A DNA stretch of 64,000 nucleotides, taken from Rhodovibrionaceae bacterium. Lineage in GTDB: Bacteria; Pseudomonadota; Alphaproteobacteria; Kiloniellales; DSM-21159. The translations under genes were made by a program, and so were the position numbers. The DNA is taken from positions 20,693 to 84,692 of the forward strand of contig JANQMX010000069.1 in NCBI GenBank assembly GCA_028279885.1, in the 5' to 3' direction. Under the pieces are notes generated by a model. It saw only the letters and a program-made list of their open reading frames with translations, ran no database searches and was not told the DNA's origin. Below, piece after piece: positions 1 to 11,095 of this stretch (the first letter of the stretch is position 1; every line of letters begins with the position of its first letter).

Positions 1-408
1 CTGCTGGACCTGCAGGAAGGCGCGGACGCGGCCTTCGAAGCCGTCGATCAGGTGACCGGCCGTTTCCCGTACGCTCATGATGTCGTTGACAGCCACCGCC
101 GGGTGGGCACCCGGTGCGAAGGCGGCCGGGGTCAGCTTCTCCTCGTTGCCGACCACCCGGTCGACCTCGGGCATGGCGGCATAGCGCTGTGGGTCGATCT
201 GCGCGGCACAGCCGGTGACGATGATCTCGGCCTCCGGCCGCGCGCGCCGGGCCTTGCGGATGGCTTGGCGCAGCTGCCGCTCGGCCTCCGCCGTGACGGC
301 GCAGGAATTGAGGATGACGGCGTCCTGCAGGCCTTGGGCCTGGGCATGGCCGCGCATCACCTCCGACTCATAGGCATTGAGCCGGCAGCCGAAGGTGACG
401 ATCTCCAC
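1..408 (-). CDS. mtaB: tRNA t6A37 methylthiotransferase MtaB, N-terminal part (runs off window)
   Basis: Radical-SAM methylthiotransferase that converts t6A37 of tRNA to ms2t6A. Only the N-terminal MTTase (UPF0004) domain is inside the window. It opens with EIVTFGCRLNAYESEVMRG, whose Cys is a ligand of the auxiliary iron-sulfur cluster. Two further cluster cysteines follow in LNSCAVTAEAE and TGCAAQ. The GCRLN form separates MtaB from MiaB, which usually has GCQMN. The GTG at 408 is preferred because GAGG lies 8 nt upstream. An in-frame ATG at 462 would add 18 residues but has no visible ribosome site. The radical-SAM and TRAM domains must lie to the left of base 1. Confidence 0.88.
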   Translation of the reverse strand, partial: MEIVTFGCRLNAYESEVMRGHAQAQGLQDAVILNSCAVTAEAERQLRQAIRKARRARPEAEIIVTGCAAQIDPQRYAAMPEVDRVVGNEEKLTPAAFAPGAHPAVAVNDIMSVRETAGHLIDGFEGRVRAFLQVQQ

Positions 409-624
409 CGCCTGCCCCTCGGACCTCTGATCGTCCGGATTATGTCGCGCCGTTGCCCTCATGGGGCGCGTTATATGGGCGCTGATAGGCCGAAGTCCAG
501 CGAGGGAAGACGGCACAACCTTTGCCGCTGTCACAGCCAGGTCACGGCGAGTCGCGGATCTGCCATATTCAATCCCCTAATGGACGCTCGGTTATTGGGT
601 GGTTTGAACAGAGGAGCCTGCTTT

Positions 625-876
625 ATGACGAGCCTTTCGATTCCCGTACGCGCACTGAAACTGCCGTTCGCCGCCGTGGTCATCCTTGGCCTCGCCGGCT
701 GCTCAGGCTTGAGCGACACCGAGCAGCGCGTGCTGTCCGGCGGCGCGATCGGCGCGACGGTGGGAACCGTGGGCACGGCCCTGACCGGTGGCTGCGTTGC
801 CTGTGGTGCGGCCATCGGCGGCGCGGTGGGTGCCGCGACCGGCTTCGTCGTCGACCGCCTGGAGAACGATCGTTAA
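625..876 (+). CDS. glycine-zipper lipoprotein
   Basis: An 83-aa protein with a lipoprotein signal: a basic start, a hydrophobic stretch, then the lipobox LAGC at about residues 26-29. The mature part carries two glycine-zipper stretches (GGAIGATVGTVGTALTGG and GAAIGGAVGAATGFVVD) like the OsmB/YmgG group of small envelope proteins. GAGGAG at 611-616 is a clear ribosome site for the ATG at 625. It is probably anchored in the outer membrane. Function in the envelope is not known; in related families it is linked to stress. It stands alone between mtaB (divergent) and the next small lipoprotein. Confidence 0.75.
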   Translation: MTSLSIPVRALKLPFAAVVILGLAGCSGLSDTEQRVLSGGAIGATVGTVGTALTGGCVACGAAIGGAVGAATGFVVDRLENDR

Positions 877-1008
877 AGCCCCCGAGACGGGCCCAACGGC
901 TCACGTCTGTGTCATCACGGCATCGTTCCGCGGCGTGGGCCCTGGTCCAACGGCCTCATCGCTATAGTTCCCGTTGCAGACGAAGCTTCAATCACACGGA
1001 GTCTTTCG

Positions 1009-1158
1009 ATGAGCGCCAAACTTGCGGCGGTTCTCTTCTCCGCGCTGCTGGCCCTGTCGGCCTGCGCCAGCACCGGCGGCCAGAACAGCGACGCGGATCC
1101 CAACGCCGAAAGCAAGCCCTTCGACCACGAGTTGGACGTGCGCGGCGGGGGCGGTTGA
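1009..1158 (+). CDS. very small lipoprotein (49 aa)
   Basis: A 49-aa reading frame starting MSAKLAAVLFSALLALSAC, a textbook lipoprotein signal with lipobox LSAC at residues 16-19. The rest is short, hydrophilic and acidic (STGGQNSDADPNAES) and ends in a glycine run. A TATAGT hexamer at 963-968 could be its -10 element. No family is recognised. It ends 38 bp before uvrB and may share its transcript. The signal peptide is the main reason to call it a real gene; function is unknown. Confidence 0.55.
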   Translation: MSAKLAAVLFSALLALSACASTGGQNSDADPNAESKPFDHELDVRGGGG

Positions 1159-1196
1159 CCCTGGCTTAATCCCGGTAGGCCGATTAGGTTATCGGC

Positions 1197-3458
<2,262 letters not shown>

Positions 3459-3518
3459 TCCAAACGCTCTAAGAGACGGATAGGGCGAGAGGCGGCAGTG
3501 GCCGGAGCGGCAGGGGTC

Positions 3519-4931
3519 TTACGCCCCAGGCGCGTGCCTATCCGCAAGCGCTTTCCTGTGAGGGGCGGGCTTCGCTTTTCCAAGGATCGTATGCGGTCGC
3601 CACAGGGCGAAGGTCCATGCTGCGACAATGGCGAGCGTAAGGCCGATCCAGCCTATAATCACGGCTCTGACGCCGGGTGCCAGTGTTGGAAGGTGCCTCT
3701 CGCCGTCGATGAGGGGGCCCATGAACTCGCGCGCACCATGCAGGCCGAAAGGCACGGACGCGGCGAGCACAGCTATCGATACGGTACAGGCAGCCATCGT
3801 GCCCGGCCACCGCGTTCGTGAGCGCCCGCTCGCTTCGCGGGCCAAGCGATGCGCATGCAGCCAGGTACCGGTGAGAATGAGAGCGCTCAGGATTATGCCG
3901 AAAACGAACCAGATGAGCTTGCTGGAAAGTCCGCCGAAATCGCCGAAATGCAACGGATCGGCCGTGTCCGACCAGCGCCAATAGAGCGGCAAGTCGGACG
4001 CTCGCTGATCATAAAGCACCTCGCCGTTGCGCACATCCAGATGGAGCTGATTGGCGCGGTCCCGGACGAGCAGGTGGCCGGCCTGGCCGTCCAGGTAGAG
4101 GCTGTCTCCGCGCGGCCTGACAGTGCGGATTTCAAGGTCCGGCCGCGCGTCCTGCGCCTTGGCAATGAGGGTATCCAGCGGCATTGCAGGTAAGCCGGTA
4201 TCCGAACGGGGCTGCGGAAGCGGGCGGACGGCGGCCTCTGTCGTACCGGCGAATGCGATGATTCCGTCGAAGTAATCGTAACGTATCCGTTCGATGCCGT
4301 ACCAGATGCCCGTCACCACCATCACGACAACGAACCAGAGGCTCCAGAGCCCGGCGATTTTGTGGAGCTCGCTCCAGAACACCCGGCCGCTGCCCCACTT
4401 GAAGCGGAAGAAGCGCTGCCACCAGCGCCGATAGAACACCAGTGCCGCAATCATGGAGACGGCCATGGTCACCGCGAAGGCGGCCACGAGCAGCGTCCCC
4501 CAACTCGTCGGAAAGAACAGAGACCTGTGATAGTTGCGGAAGAACCGCGCAATGTTCAACTGGCTCCAGGCGCCCTGAACCTGGCCGCTGTAAGGGTCGA
4601 CATAGACCCGAACGCCGCGTTGGTGAGGCAGGTTGACCAGAACCTCCGCCGACGAGCGCGTATACAAGGGAGCGCGCAGCGAAACGACTCTCGCATCGGG
4701 CAGGGCGGCCGTTACCGAAGCCAGTATCTCGCCCCAGCTCACCTGTTCGGCCGTCGGGGTGGAGCGCGCTTCCGGCGTGACCAGCCAGTCAAGCTCGTGG
4801 GAGAGGGTTGCGAAGGTGCCGCTCCAACAGACGACAAACAGCAGCAGGCCCGTGATTACGCCCGTGAAACTGTGGACACGAAACCACCTTCTGGTCGTCG
4901 TTGCCCCACGGCTGCCTTTCGACGGTGCCAT
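3519..4931 (-). CDS. PepSY-associated transmembrane protein (iron-regulated)
   Basis: A 470-aa inner-membrane protein of the PepSY_TM family, often found beside TonB-dependent siderophore receptors and thought to help with iron reduction or release. Predicted membrane segments: about 22-42 (SFTGVITGLLLFVVCW), 144-167, 195-212, and a group near the C-terminus (LIWFVFGIILSALIL and two more). PepSY-like periplasmic regions lie between them. Conserved histidines sit next to membrane helices (RVHSFTG, FRNYHRS, ELHKIAGLWS). It starts 12 bp after the receptor gene stop, so the two are almost surely co-transcribed. Substrate specificity cannot be read from sequence. Confidence 0.85.
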   Translation of the reverse strand: MAPSKGSRGATTTRRWFRVHSFTGVITGLLLFVVCWSGTFATLSHELDWLVTPEARSTPTAEQVSWGEILASVTAALPDARVVSLRAPLYTRSSAEVLVNLPHQRGVRVYVDPYSGQVQGAWSQLNIARFFRNYHRSLFFPTSWGTLLVAAFAVTMAVSMIAALVFYRRWWQRFFRFKWGSGRVFWSELHKIAGLWSLWFVVVMVVTGIWYGIERIRYDYFDGIIAFAGTTEAAVRPLPQPRSDTGLPAMPLDTLIAKAQDARPDLEIRTVRPRGDSLYLDGQAGHLLVRDRANQLHLDVRNGEVLYDQRASDLPLYWRWSDTADPLHFGDFGGLSSKLIWFVFGIILSALILTGTWLHAHRLAREASGRSRTRWPGTMAACTVSIAVLAASVPFGLHGAREFMGPLIDGERHLPTLAPGVRAVIIGWIGLTLAIVAAWTFALWRPHTILGKAKPAPHRKALADRHAPGA

Positions 4932-4943
4932 CGAAACCGTGGC

Positions 4944-7418
4944 TTAAAACCTGAGGGACAGGGTTCCGAGGACCGTCAACGGCGCACCGGGGTAAATCTC
5001 GTTCCGGCTGCGCGAGGCCTCGATGTAGTCGACGTCGAAGAGGTTCTGAATATTGAGCGAGGCTTCGATATGCTCGTTGTAGCTGTAGAACACGGTGGCG
5101 TCCGTACGGACATAGCCGTCGACCTTGAAGGTGTTGGCCAGATCGCCATCGCGCTGGCCGACGGCGAAGAGGCCTGCACCGAAGCCAAGCCCCTTGAAAT
5201 CACCCTGCTGGATTTCGAAGGTCGACCAGATACTGCCGCTGAAATCCGGAACGTCGTTGATCCGGTTGCCCGGCTCGAACCGGTTGTCCTCCGTGATCTC
5301 CGCGTCGATGTAGGCGCCGGACGCAATCACCCGCCAGCCGGGCAGAATCTCGCCGGCGATATCGAGTTCGACACCGCGGCTGCGCTGCTCTCCGGTCTGT
5401 ACCGAGAAACCCGGGTTGTCCGGGTCGGCGGTCAACACGTCCTGGCGCGTCAGCTCGAAGGCGGCCAGCGTTGCCGAAAGCCGGTTGTCCATGAACTCGG
5501 CTTTGATGCCCGCTTCGATCTGTTTGCCGGTCTCGGGCTTGAAGGGGCTGCCGTCGAAGGTCGTGCCCACCACCGGTTCGAAGGACTCGCCATAGCCTGC
5601 GAAAAGCGAAACGCTTTGGATCGGCTTGTAGACGAGACCGACCCTCGGGGTGAAATCCTGCTCGGACGGATTGGTTTCCGAACCGCTGAGCTCGCTGCGA
5701 AAATCCGCATAGTCGAAGCGCCCGCCAACCAGGAGCTGCCAGTGTTCGCCGATGGAGATTTGGTCCTGCACATAGAAACCGGCGACATGAATGCGATAGT
5801 CGTTGATGATCGCCGGGCCTAGCGGGCCCGGTTGCGCGCCGTAGATCGGATCGAAAATGTCGATTGGCGCCAGGGGGCCCGTAGCGAACTTGACCCTGCG
5901 CTCGGCGCGGGTGGCCTCGGCGCCTATCAGCAGTTTATGATCCAAAAAGCCGGTTGCGAACTCGCCGATGACATCGTTTTGAAACCTGAAGTCGCGAAAA
6001 TCGTCTCTCTGACGGAGCGCCCTGCGGTTCAGAGTTCTGTTGTCGGCCTGAACGCCGCGCGGGTCGGCGCTGAAACGAAGGGAGTCGCCGGCAACGAACC
6101 GGAAGGAGCTGCGCAGCTGCCAAGAGCTGTTGAAATCATGTTCGAGGAGGTAGCGCGCTCGCACCTGCTCCGCCTCGACTTGGGAGAAGCGCTCACCGAG
6201 ATATCTGCTGTCGGGAATGTCCGCGACACCGTCACCGACGGCGACGAGCCCCCTGTCGAACTGGTTCTCCTGTTCCGCGTACTGCGCGTTCAGCGTCAGC
6301 CGCGTGTCCGGCGAGATGTCCCAGGCACCGACCGCCGCGGCGAATATACGCTCGGAGTCGATGAAGAAGTCACGGAAGCTGTCATTTCGCTGATAGGCGC
6401 CGTTGAAGCGGACTCGCAGCGATCTGTCCTCGTTGAGCGGCGTGGAGACGTCCACCGTCGGGCGCAGGAATTCGAAACTGCCGACCGTCATCTCGGCTGC
6501 ATAGTACGGCTCGTCCAAGGGCTGCTTTGTCACGAGGTTCACGAGGCCTCCGACCTCGCTTGGTCCGAAGAGAACCGAGGCCGGTCCTTTCAGGACCTCC
6601 ACGCGCTCCACGTTCGCAAGGTCGAGAAAGATCTGATCGCCGAAGAACGGGTTGGAGGGTATGCCGTCGGTGGCAAAGGCGGTCTGCTCGAAACCGCGGA
6701 TTCTCAGAGCCTCCTGGCGGTTGCCGAAGGTGCCGCTCGACTGGACGTTGCTTATGTTCCGGGCGACGTCGGACAGGCTGTTCGCCTTCTGGTCCTCGAT
6801 GACCTCGCGCGGCACCACTTGGATCGACTGAGGGATATCGAGGATCAGCGTGTCCGTCTTCGTTGCGGTGGCAGAGCGTGACGCCTTGTAACCGTCGACC
6901 GGCCCGTAGGCGGACTCCGCGGCGCCTTCGACGGTGATCGGCCCAAGTCGCAGTGCCGCATCGTCGTCCTGCTCTGCCAACGCCCGTATGACGATCGTTG
7001 CGTCCCCTGCGCGGCTATAGGTCAGCCCCGTTCCGGCCAGGAGGCGCTGCAGCGCTTGATCCGCCGTCATCCTGCCGCGTACGCCCGCGGTCGACAGGGT
7101 CCTGACGAGCGCGCCGTCGACGCTCACCTGGAGCCCTGATTGCCGTCCGAACAGCGTGAGAGCGCTGGTCAGCGGCTGTGCCGGAATGTCGAATTCCGAT
7201 TGAGGCATCGACGTCTGAGCAAGCCGAGAGGCTCCCGCATCCGGGCCGGACCGGTCGAGCGCGGCGTCATGTTCAGGTTGCCGCAACGGCTCCCGCCAAT
7301 CCTGCGCGCCGGCCTGGCCTCCGAACCCCAATGCCGCCAGCACTGTTACGCCCAAGGCAACGATGAGAGTCGCCCGTTCTCCACCGGCGGATACTTCCGC
7401 CTTCGCCCACGTCTTCAC
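4944..7418 (-). CDS. TonB-dependent siderophore receptor with STN signalling domain
   Basis: An 824-aa outer-membrane receptor. A signal peptide covers about residues 1-38 (LGVTVLAALGFGGQAGAQ). Residues about 75-145 form an STN (secretin/TonB N-terminal) domain, starting FDIPAQPLTSALTLFGRQSG, which marks transducers that signal to a FecR-type regulator. The plug follows (QSIQVVPREVIEDQKANSLS; VERVEVLKGPASVLFGPSEV), then a 22-strand barrel ending in TLSLRF with the C-terminal Phe of outer-membrane proteins. It belongs to the FhuE/FpvA ferric-siderophore type. The gene is downstream of fecI/fecR-like genes and leads into the PepSY gene. The actual ligand is unknown. Confidence 0.93.
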   Translation of the reverse strand: MKTWAKAEVSAGGERATLIVALGVTVLAALGFGGQAGAQDWREPLRQPEHDAALDRSGPDAGASRLAQTSMPQSEFDIPAQPLTSALTLFGRQSGLQVSVDGALVRTLSTAGVRGRMTADQALQRLLAGTGLTYSRAGDATIVIRALAEQDDDAALRLGPITVEGAAESAYGPVDGYKASRSATATKTDTLILDIPQSIQVVPREVIEDQKANSLSDVARNISNVQSSGTFGNRQEALRIRGFEQTAFATDGIPSNPFFGDQIFLDLANVERVEVLKGPASVLFGPSEVGGLVNLVTKQPLDEPYYAAEMTVGSFEFLRPTVDVSTPLNEDRSLRVRFNGAYQRNDSFRDFFIDSERIFAAAVGAWDISPDTRLTLNAQYAEQENQFDRGLVAVGDGVADIPDSRYLGERFSQVEAEQVRARYLLEHDFNSSWQLRSSFRFVAGDSLRFSADPRGVQADNRTLNRRALRQRDDFRDFRFQNDVIGEFATGFLDHKLLIGAEATRAERRVKFATGPLAPIDIFDPIYGAQPGPLGPAIINDYRIHVAGFYVQDQISIGEHWQLLVGGRFDYADFRSELSGSETNPSEQDFTPRVGLVYKPIQSVSLFAGYGESFEPVVGTTFDGSPFKPETGKQIEAGIKAEFMDNRLSATLAAFELTRQDVLTADPDNPGFSVQTGEQRSRGVELDIAGEILPGWRVIASGAYIDAEITEDNRFEPGNRINDVPDFSGSIWSTFEIQQGDFKGLGFGAGLFAVGQRDGDLANTFKVDGYVRTDATVFYSYNEHIEASLNIQNLFDVDYIEASRSRNEIYPGAPLTVLGTLSLRF

Positions 7419-7596
7419 CGTTCAGCCTCCATCCGTCTGCTGCCAACCCGAGCGACGATCAAGAGGCGGTGCATCGCGGCCAGGGCGCGAATGCGTCGCA
7501 TTATCGTTGCTTTACTACGGCGACGACGAAGGCCCTGGTTTTTCTAAGGAAAAATCGATGAAAGCACTTAAGGCATTGTTATTGAAAGAAGAATTT

Positions 7597-8634
7597 TTAC
7601 TTGTCGGAAACGATCAGAATCCATGGGGTGATCTGCCGGACGCTCGCACCGTGCGCCTGCGCGATGGCGTTCAGCGCGCTGACCGGATCGGCCAGATTGT
7701 AGATGCCGGTCACCCGCCGCTTGGCCAGGACATCGTCCGGCAGGATGATCGTTCCGCCGTAATAGCGGCGGAGCTGGTCCACCACCGTTTCCATTGCCTG
7801 ATCGTGAGCGATGAGCTGGCCCCTGCGCCAAGCCGCAATCTGGCTCGCTTGTCTGTTACCGCGGAGAGTGCGGCCGGTCCAGCTGACCGTCATGAGTTGT
7901 CCGGCTTCAAGCACTTCCGACAGGGATGGAAACGCGGCCTCGTAATCGACCCGAACCGTCCCGTGTTCGACCGCGACCGTCACGCCGCCTTCTTCTCGGA
8001 CAACGTTGAATGCCGTGCCAAGAACGGCCGTATGGACATCCTGCGTCGCAACCTCGAAGGGCCGCCCGGGGTTCGGCGCCACCTCGAAAAAGGCTTCACC
8101 GGCAAGCAGCCTTATCCGGCGCTTGGAGGCGTCGTAAGCGACCGAGACGGCACTTTCGGGCGCCAAGGTCACCAGGCTGCCGTCCTCGAGGCGCAGCGTG
8201 CTGACCTCCGCTGTCCCGGTCCTGTGGTCGGCGCGTAGCTGCAACAGCACGTCCGGGGCGGTCACAAAAGCAAGACAGGCCATGGCGGCAAGGGCCGCGA
8301 ATTTAAGGCCGCGCCGTCTCGTGCGTGCCGCCGCATTCGCGCACCCCGCCGCAGCCGTCCGACGCCGGGGCGCGGAGATCGGTTGCAGGCCTTCGTCCTC
8401 CTTTCGCGCGACATATGGCCCCCACTGCTCGCCATAAGCCGCCGCCGTGGCCCCTATGGCGTCGGCTGTGCGCTGCGTTGCCGCCCAAGCTGCCTCGTGG
8501 ACGGGACTTTCCTTCAACCATTCTTCGAAGCGCCGCCGCAGGGTCGGATCGTTCGGCTCCTCCTGCAACAGGAGCAGCCAATCCGTCGCCTCTCTGGAAG
8601 CCTTTTCCTGCGTCGACTCGGGATTGTCAGCCAT
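7597..8634 (-). CDS. FecR-family regulator / anti-sigma factor
   Basis: Inner-membrane signalling protein that passes the state of the receptor to the FecI-like sigma factor. From ATG 8634 it is 345 aa: an N-terminal cytoplasmic DUF4880 domain (EATDWLLLLQEEPNDP...FEEWLKESPVHEAAW), one membrane helix (LKFAALAAMACLAFVTAP), and a periplasmic FecR domain (TLRLEDGSLVTLAPESAVSV, then LLAGEAFFEVAPNPGRPFEV). The C-terminal part (TGIYNLADPVSALNAIAQAH) resembles an STN-like fold that contacts the receptor. An in-frame start at 8715 would add 27 residues upstream of the family's usual start; neither site has a strong ribosome signal. It lies between the sigma factor and receptor genes. Confidence 0.87.
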   Translation of the reverse strand: MADNPESTQEKASREATDWLLLLQEEPNDPTLRRRFEEWLKESPVHEAAWAATQRTADAIGATAAAYGEQWGPYVARKEDEGLQPISAPRRRTAAAGCANAAARTRRRGLKFAALAAMACLAFVTAPDVLLQLRADHRTGTAEVSTLRLEDGSLVTLAPESAVSVAYDASKRRIRLLAGEAFFEVAPNPGRPFEVATQDVHTAVLGTAFNVVREEGGVTVAVEHGTVRVDYEAAFPSLSEVLEAGQLMTVSWTGRTLRGNRQASQIAAWRRGQLIAHDQAMETVVDQLRRYYGGTIILPDDVLAKRRVTGIYNLADPVSALNAIAQAHGASVRQITPWILIVSDK

Positions 8635-8767
8635 GCCGTCCCAGATTTCCGTGCCGGAGGCCGGGACCGGATGCCCGCCCGTTTTGGTGTTGCCGAAAGG
8701 AGGTCCTGCACTCATGAAACGAACGCGCCGGCATCTTTTTCAAAAACGCCACGCGCGCGATTGAGGA

Positions 8768-9280
8768 CTACAACCGACCTAGACGGCGCTTGCAATGCTG
8801 CACCCCCTCCGACACCAGGAGGTGGGCGAGAGGCACAGAGATATCCAGGAATGCCGCGATCTCTCTGAGCTTGCAGCCGCCTATCCGATGCATTTCAAGC
8901 GCAATGCGGGTGCGCTCCGGCAGTTCCGCGATTGCCTCCATGACCAACTCGAGATCGTCTTTATGGAGCGCAACCGTCTCCGGGCTCGGCGCCTCGTCAG
9001 CTGCGGAGGCGACGGCGACATCGCGACAGCCGCCGATCATGATGCGGCCCTCGCGTGCCATCCGCCGGCGGCCGTCCAGCGCGAGGTTGCGCACGATGCG
9101 ATAGAGATAGCCGAGAGGCTGTTCGAGCTGGCGATGGCGCGCCGCTTCGTCGAAGCGCAGCCAAGCCTCTTGGACGAGATCTTCCGCAAGCACACGGCTG
9201 CCGACGATGCCGGCTGCATAGGCAATAAGGGCGCCTCTATGCGCCATGAAAATGCTAAGTGACGTCGTACCCTCGGGCAC
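8768..9280 (-). CDS. FecI-type ECF sigma factor
   Basis: A 170-aa extracytoplasmic-function sigma factor with only regions 2 and 4. Region 2 contains LAEDLVQEAWLRF and YLYRIVRNLALDGRRR. Region 4 contains ELPERTRIALEMHRIGG and the helix-turn-helix LREIAAFLDISVPLAHLLVSE. This is the FecI/PvdS iron-starvation group. With the adjacent FecR-like protein and STN receptor it forms a cell-surface-signalling cascade. A Fur-like box lies 85-99 bp upstream of its start, consistent with iron repression of the sigma factor. Its target is most likely the receptor promoter within 7419-7596. Confidence 0.9.
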   Translation of the reverse strand: MPEGTTSLSIFMAHRGALIAYAAGIVGSRVLAEDLVQEAWLRFDEAARHRQLEQPLGYLYRIVRNLALDGRRRMAREGRIMIGGCRDVAVASAADEAPSPETVALHKDDLELVMEAIAELPERTRIALEMHRIGGCKLREIAAFLDISVPLAHLLVSEGVQHCKRRLGRL

Positions 9281-9364
9281 CCTCGCGCAATCCTCTCTGA
9301 CCGGCGCCGGTGGGGTCGCGGGCTGTGGCGGCGTCGAGCATCACGCGAGCGGTCAAGTTGAGAT

Positions 9365-9379
9365 TGAGAGCTATTCGCA
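9365..9379 (-). promoter_or_regulatory. candidate Fur box upstream of fecI-like gene
   Basis: On the minus strand the 15 bases read TGCGAATAGCTCTCA, matching the Fur half-site dyad TGAGAATGATTCTCA at 11 of 15 positions. The site is 85-99 bp ahead of the sigma-factor start, inside the 352-bp gene-free stretch 9281-9632. Position and context (iron signalling locus) support it; the match is imperfect, and Irr or RirA could be the regulator instead. Apart from this site and the hairpin at 9567-9593, nothing recognisable was seen in that stretch. Confidence 0.45.
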
Positions 9380-9566
9380 TCTTATTTTAGCCTCGGGCGC
9401 GGGGCCGTGCAACGCCTGTCCGTCGATCCAACGGGTTGACCTCGGCTAAGCGCGTCGCTTTGCGATGTGTTGGAAACACCCTTGCCGGCGCCTTGGCTTC
9501 CGGTCGGCGCGCGCCTGTTGGACGGTAGGCAGGTGTCGTCACCGCCTAAAACGGCAACGGCCCCAC

Positions 9567-9593
9567 TGCAGGATGCGCCAGGCGCACCCTGCA
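9567..9593 (-). terminator. hairpin downstream of histone-like gene, possible terminator
   Basis: Two 13-base arms (9567-9579 and 9581-9593) are complementary with one G·U pair in the minus-strand RNA, so it folds into a strong stem with a tight loop. It lies 40 bp after the stop of the histone-like gene. There is only a weak T-rich stretch after it (GTTTT about 15 bases on), so it may be a 3'-end stabiliser rather than a true intrinsic terminator. Confidence 0.4.
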
Positions 9594-9632
9594 TGTGAGG
9601 CCGCTGTAAAGCGTCAGATCAGATAAGGAGGC

Positions 9633-10865
9633 TTAGGCAGCCCACTTGATCTGGAACTCGACTTCCTGCTTGGTCTTGCCACGCTCGTGCTCGATGTTGA
9701 ACACGGCACCGGCCGGAACCGAAACGCGCTCGCCGGCGATCTGGATCTTGAAGCTCTGACCCTTCTCGACTGCTTGCGCGAAGCGGCGAAGCTTGGCGGC
9801 GAAATCCTTGGCCGAATAGGCCTTCTCGAGATCGCGCTGCAGCTTGCGGGCCGGCGACATGGGACGACGCGCCAGCGGCTTCTTGGCGCCGATGCGGCGC
9901 TTGGCCAGCGTCTTGTTGACGGTCTTCCGGGCGACCGCCTTCTTGGCGACAGTCTTCCGGGCAACCGCCTTCTTAGCGACCGGCTTCCGAGCGGTGGTCT
10001 TCCGGGCAACCGCCTTTTTGGCGACGGCCTTGCGGGCGACCGGCTTCTTGACCGCGGTCTTGCGGACCGTGGTCTTCCGAGCGACCGGCTTCCGGGCCGT
10101 GGTCTTCCGAGCGGTGGTGGTCTTCTTGGCGACGGCCTTGCGGGCGACCGGCTTCTTAGCCGCGACCTTACGAACCGGCTTCTTGGCCGCGGTCTTGCGG
10201 ACCGTGGTCTTCCGAGCGACCGGCTTCCGGGCCGTGGTCTTCCGGGCGGTGGTGGTCTTCTTGGCAACGGCCTTGCGGGCGACCGGCTTCTTGGCCGCGA
10301 CCTTACGAACCGGCTTCTTAGCCGTGGTCTTGCGGACCGTGGTCTTCCGAGCGGTGGTCTTGCGGGCCGTCGTGGTCTTCTTGGCGACCGGCTTCCGGGC
10401 CGTGGTCTTCCGAGCAGTGGTGGTCTTCTTCGCAGCCGGCTTCCGCGCGGTGGTCTTCTTGGCAACAGCCTTGCGGGCGACCGGCTTCTTGGCTGCGACC
10501 TTGCGAACCGGCTTCTTCGCCGTGGTGGTCTTCCGAGCCGTGGTCTTCTTGGCGGTGGTGGTCTTCTTCGCCGCCGTCTTCTTGGCAACCGGCTTCTTGG
10601 CAACCGGCTTCTTGGCAACCGGCTTCTTGGCAACCGACTTCTTGGCCGCGGTCGAACGGGTGGTGCTCGTCCGCTTGGTCGCCGGGCGCTTCACAGCCGC
10701 GCGCTTCGTCGCCGGGCGCTTGGCGGCCGTGCGCTTCACGGTGCCGGTCTTGGATTTCGTGGTGGTACGCGACTTGCTGGCCGTGCCGGCCTTGCGAGTC
10801 GAGGTCTTCTTGGCAGTCCCAGCCACGGCGGCAGGGGTCGCCTTCTTTGCGGTCGCTTTCGCCAT
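9633..10865 (-). CDS. histone H1-like Lys/Ala-rich protein with C-terminal amphi-Trp-type domain
   Basis: A 410-aa, extremely basic protein. Residues about 1-310 are low-complexity Lys, Ala, Thr, Val and Arg in AKK / ARK / TARK units, like the C-terminal tail of eukaryotic H1 and bacterial H1-like proteins (BpH1, AlgP, HctB). These bind DNA without sequence specificity and compact it. The last ~80 residues are a different, ordered domain: LQRDLEKAYSAKDFAAKLRR, then GQSFKIQIAGERVSVPAGA, ending VEFQIKWAA. That ending resembles the small amphi-Trp domain family (terminal ...IKW). A 45-residue unit is repeated within the tail region. Role: likely nucleoid protein; the job of the C-terminal domain is unknown. 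Length probably varies between strains through repeat slippage. Confidence 0.75.
   Translation of the reverse strand: MAKATAKKATPAAVAGTAKKTSTRKAGTASKSRTTTKSKTGTVKRTAAKRPATKRAAVKRPATKRTSTTRSTAAKKSVAKKPVAKKPVAKKPVAKKTAAKKTTTAKKTTARKTTTAKKPVRKVAAKKPVARKAVAKKTTARKPAAKKTTTARKTTARKPVAKKTTTARKTTARKTTVRKTTAKKPVRKVAAKKPVARKAVAKKTTTARKTTARKPVARKTTVRKTAAKKPVRKVAAKKPVARKAVAKKTTTARKTTARKPVARKTTVRKTAVKKPVARKAVAKKAVARKTTARKPVAKKAVARKTVAKKAVARKTVNKTLAKRRIGAKKPLARRPMSPARKLQRDLEKAYSAKDFAAKLRRFAQAVEKGQSFKIQIAGERVSVPAGAVFNIEHERGKTKQEVEFQIKWAA
9930..10680 (-). repeat. coding tandem repeats in the histone-like gene (135-bp higher-order unit)
   Basis: The DNA is built from short, degenerate modules around CTTCTTGGC and GGTCTTCCG. 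A larger 135-bp unit is visible: the CGAACCGGCT segment at 10171 recurs at 10306, and at protein level a 45-residue block from KPVRKVAAKK to KTAAK is followed by another copy. The period is a multiple of three, so copy-number change would keep the frame open. Confidence 0.8.
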
Positions 10866-11095
10866 CGCTTTGGTAGCTCCTTAGATAGCTTCTTCGCCGA
10901 AGGCGGGCCGGACCAAGTTGCAGAACGCAGCCGATTGGACCCACCTGGAGTTACCGCCTATAGGCACCGTTTCCCAACAAAAGGTTAACGACCGGTCTGA
11001 ATTCGGGTCCGGATATAGATCAGCACAGTCTAGTGGCCGCTGCCGATCGTGTTACAGTGCAACAACGATAGAATTCGAACAGACAGGGTTAGGCT

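Noticed and set aside
9930..10680. Regular repeats that might suggest a CRISPR array
   Set aside because: They lie in one open frame, encode Lys/Ala repeats, are degenerate and have no unique spacers.
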